Part shown: positions 5,770-6,003 of the stretch, one piece after another
Position numbering within the stretch: position 1 is the first letter of the stretch
Layout of the letters: every line of letters begins with the position of its first letter
Assembly: GCA_025363795.1 (NCBI GenBank)
Contig: JANYLE010000393.1
Coordinates: 1 to 6,003, forward strand
Origin: Mariniphaga sp.
GTDB lineage: Bacteria > Bacteroidota > Bacteroidia > Bacteroidales > Prolixibacteraceae
Direction: 5' to 3'
Length of the DNA stretch: 6,003 bases
The notes under the pieces: generated by a model
What the model saw: the letters and a program-made list of their open reading frames with translations, nothing else
Database searches by the model: none
What the model was told of the DNA's origin: nothing
Position numbers and translations under genes: made by a program

Positions 5770-6003
5770 TTATTCCACCTGAAACCTTAATATAGTCCTA
5801 AGTCTTTCGGGCATTGTCTTCCTTGCATCCGACAAGTAGATCTCTCTATGGGTAAGCGATTTACGTTTTAATTGCTCTTCTTCGGCGAATTGTTCCATCA
5901 GTTTAAAACTTTGCGGCTCATTGTCGAAACTACCCATGTGCAACATTTGAACGCAACTCCCTTCTTCGATTGTCTCAAATTTGACCTTATCTAATAGCGG
6001 ATG
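5770..6003 (-). CDS. GyrI-like small-molecule-binding domain protein, C-terminal end only
   Basis: The last 77 residues of a - strand gene are present; the start lies beyond the window. The stop is TAA at 5772-5770, directly after the shared terminator. Two blocks identify the GyrI-like (AraC effector-binding/SOUL-type) family, stand-alone branch: CVQMLHMGSFDNEPQSF, which opens the second half of the domain, and HREIYLSDARKTMPERLRTILRFQV at the C terminus (His of THREIYLSD is the 52nd visible residue). Proteins of this branch bind small ligands and lack a DNA-binding domain in the part seen; ligand and role are generally unknown. Whether a helix-turn-helix precedes it cannot be judged here. 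It is convergent to the other genes, so it belongs to a different transcript. Confidence 0.85.
   Translation of the reverse strand, partial: HPLLDKVKFETIEEGSCVQMLHMGSFDNEPQSFKLMEQFAEEEQLKRKSLTHREIYLSDARKTMPERLRTILRFQVE

Overview
The window reads as chromosomal DNA from a Bacteroidetes bacterium, most likely of the Bacteroidales/Marinilabiliales type. The evidence is protein-level resemblance (the LpxL-like pair, the GtrA protein and the GyrI-like tail all look like Bacteroidetes versions), moderate-to-low GC, and start codons that mostly lack a Shine-Dalgarno sequence. No RNA gene, IS element, integron or phage gene is visible. This placement is inference from reading the sequence, not from a search.

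Left part (1-4260), all on the + strand with small gaps or overlaps: two tandem paralogous LpxL/HtrB-type lipid A acyltransferases (the first cut by the window edge), a family 2 glycosyltransferase 9 bp later, a class D (OXA-type) serine beta-lactamase overlapping the glycosyltransferase by 14 bp, and an isochorismatase-like cysteine hydrolase 29 bp further on. The first three genes look like an outer-membrane lipid/glycan assembly module. The beta-lactamase appears to be a resident gene translationally linked to this module rather than a recent mobile acquisition.

Middle (4261-4618): 358 bp without a credible gene. It begins with a strong imperfect hairpin directly after the hydrolase stop. 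It then holds an ordered tandem array of ten copies of a 10-bp core (consensus AACTGGACGG) set 20-21 bp apart, with two different spacer types alternating strictly, so the true unit is about 40 bp. Two inverted core-like copies lie to the left, one forming a palindrome with the first direct copy. This array is the most unusual structure in the window.

Right part (4619-5687), + strand: a DUF423 small membrane protein, a GtrA-family four-helix membrane protein, and a 49-residue protein resembling the antitoxin of Bacteroidetes RelE/ParE-type pairs. An overlapping 8-codon reading frame at its end looks like the start of a lost toxin gene. A bidirectional terminator at 5723-5767 separates these genes from a convergent - strand gene (5770-6003, cut by the window edge) encoding the C-terminal end of a GyrI-like small-molecule-binding protein.
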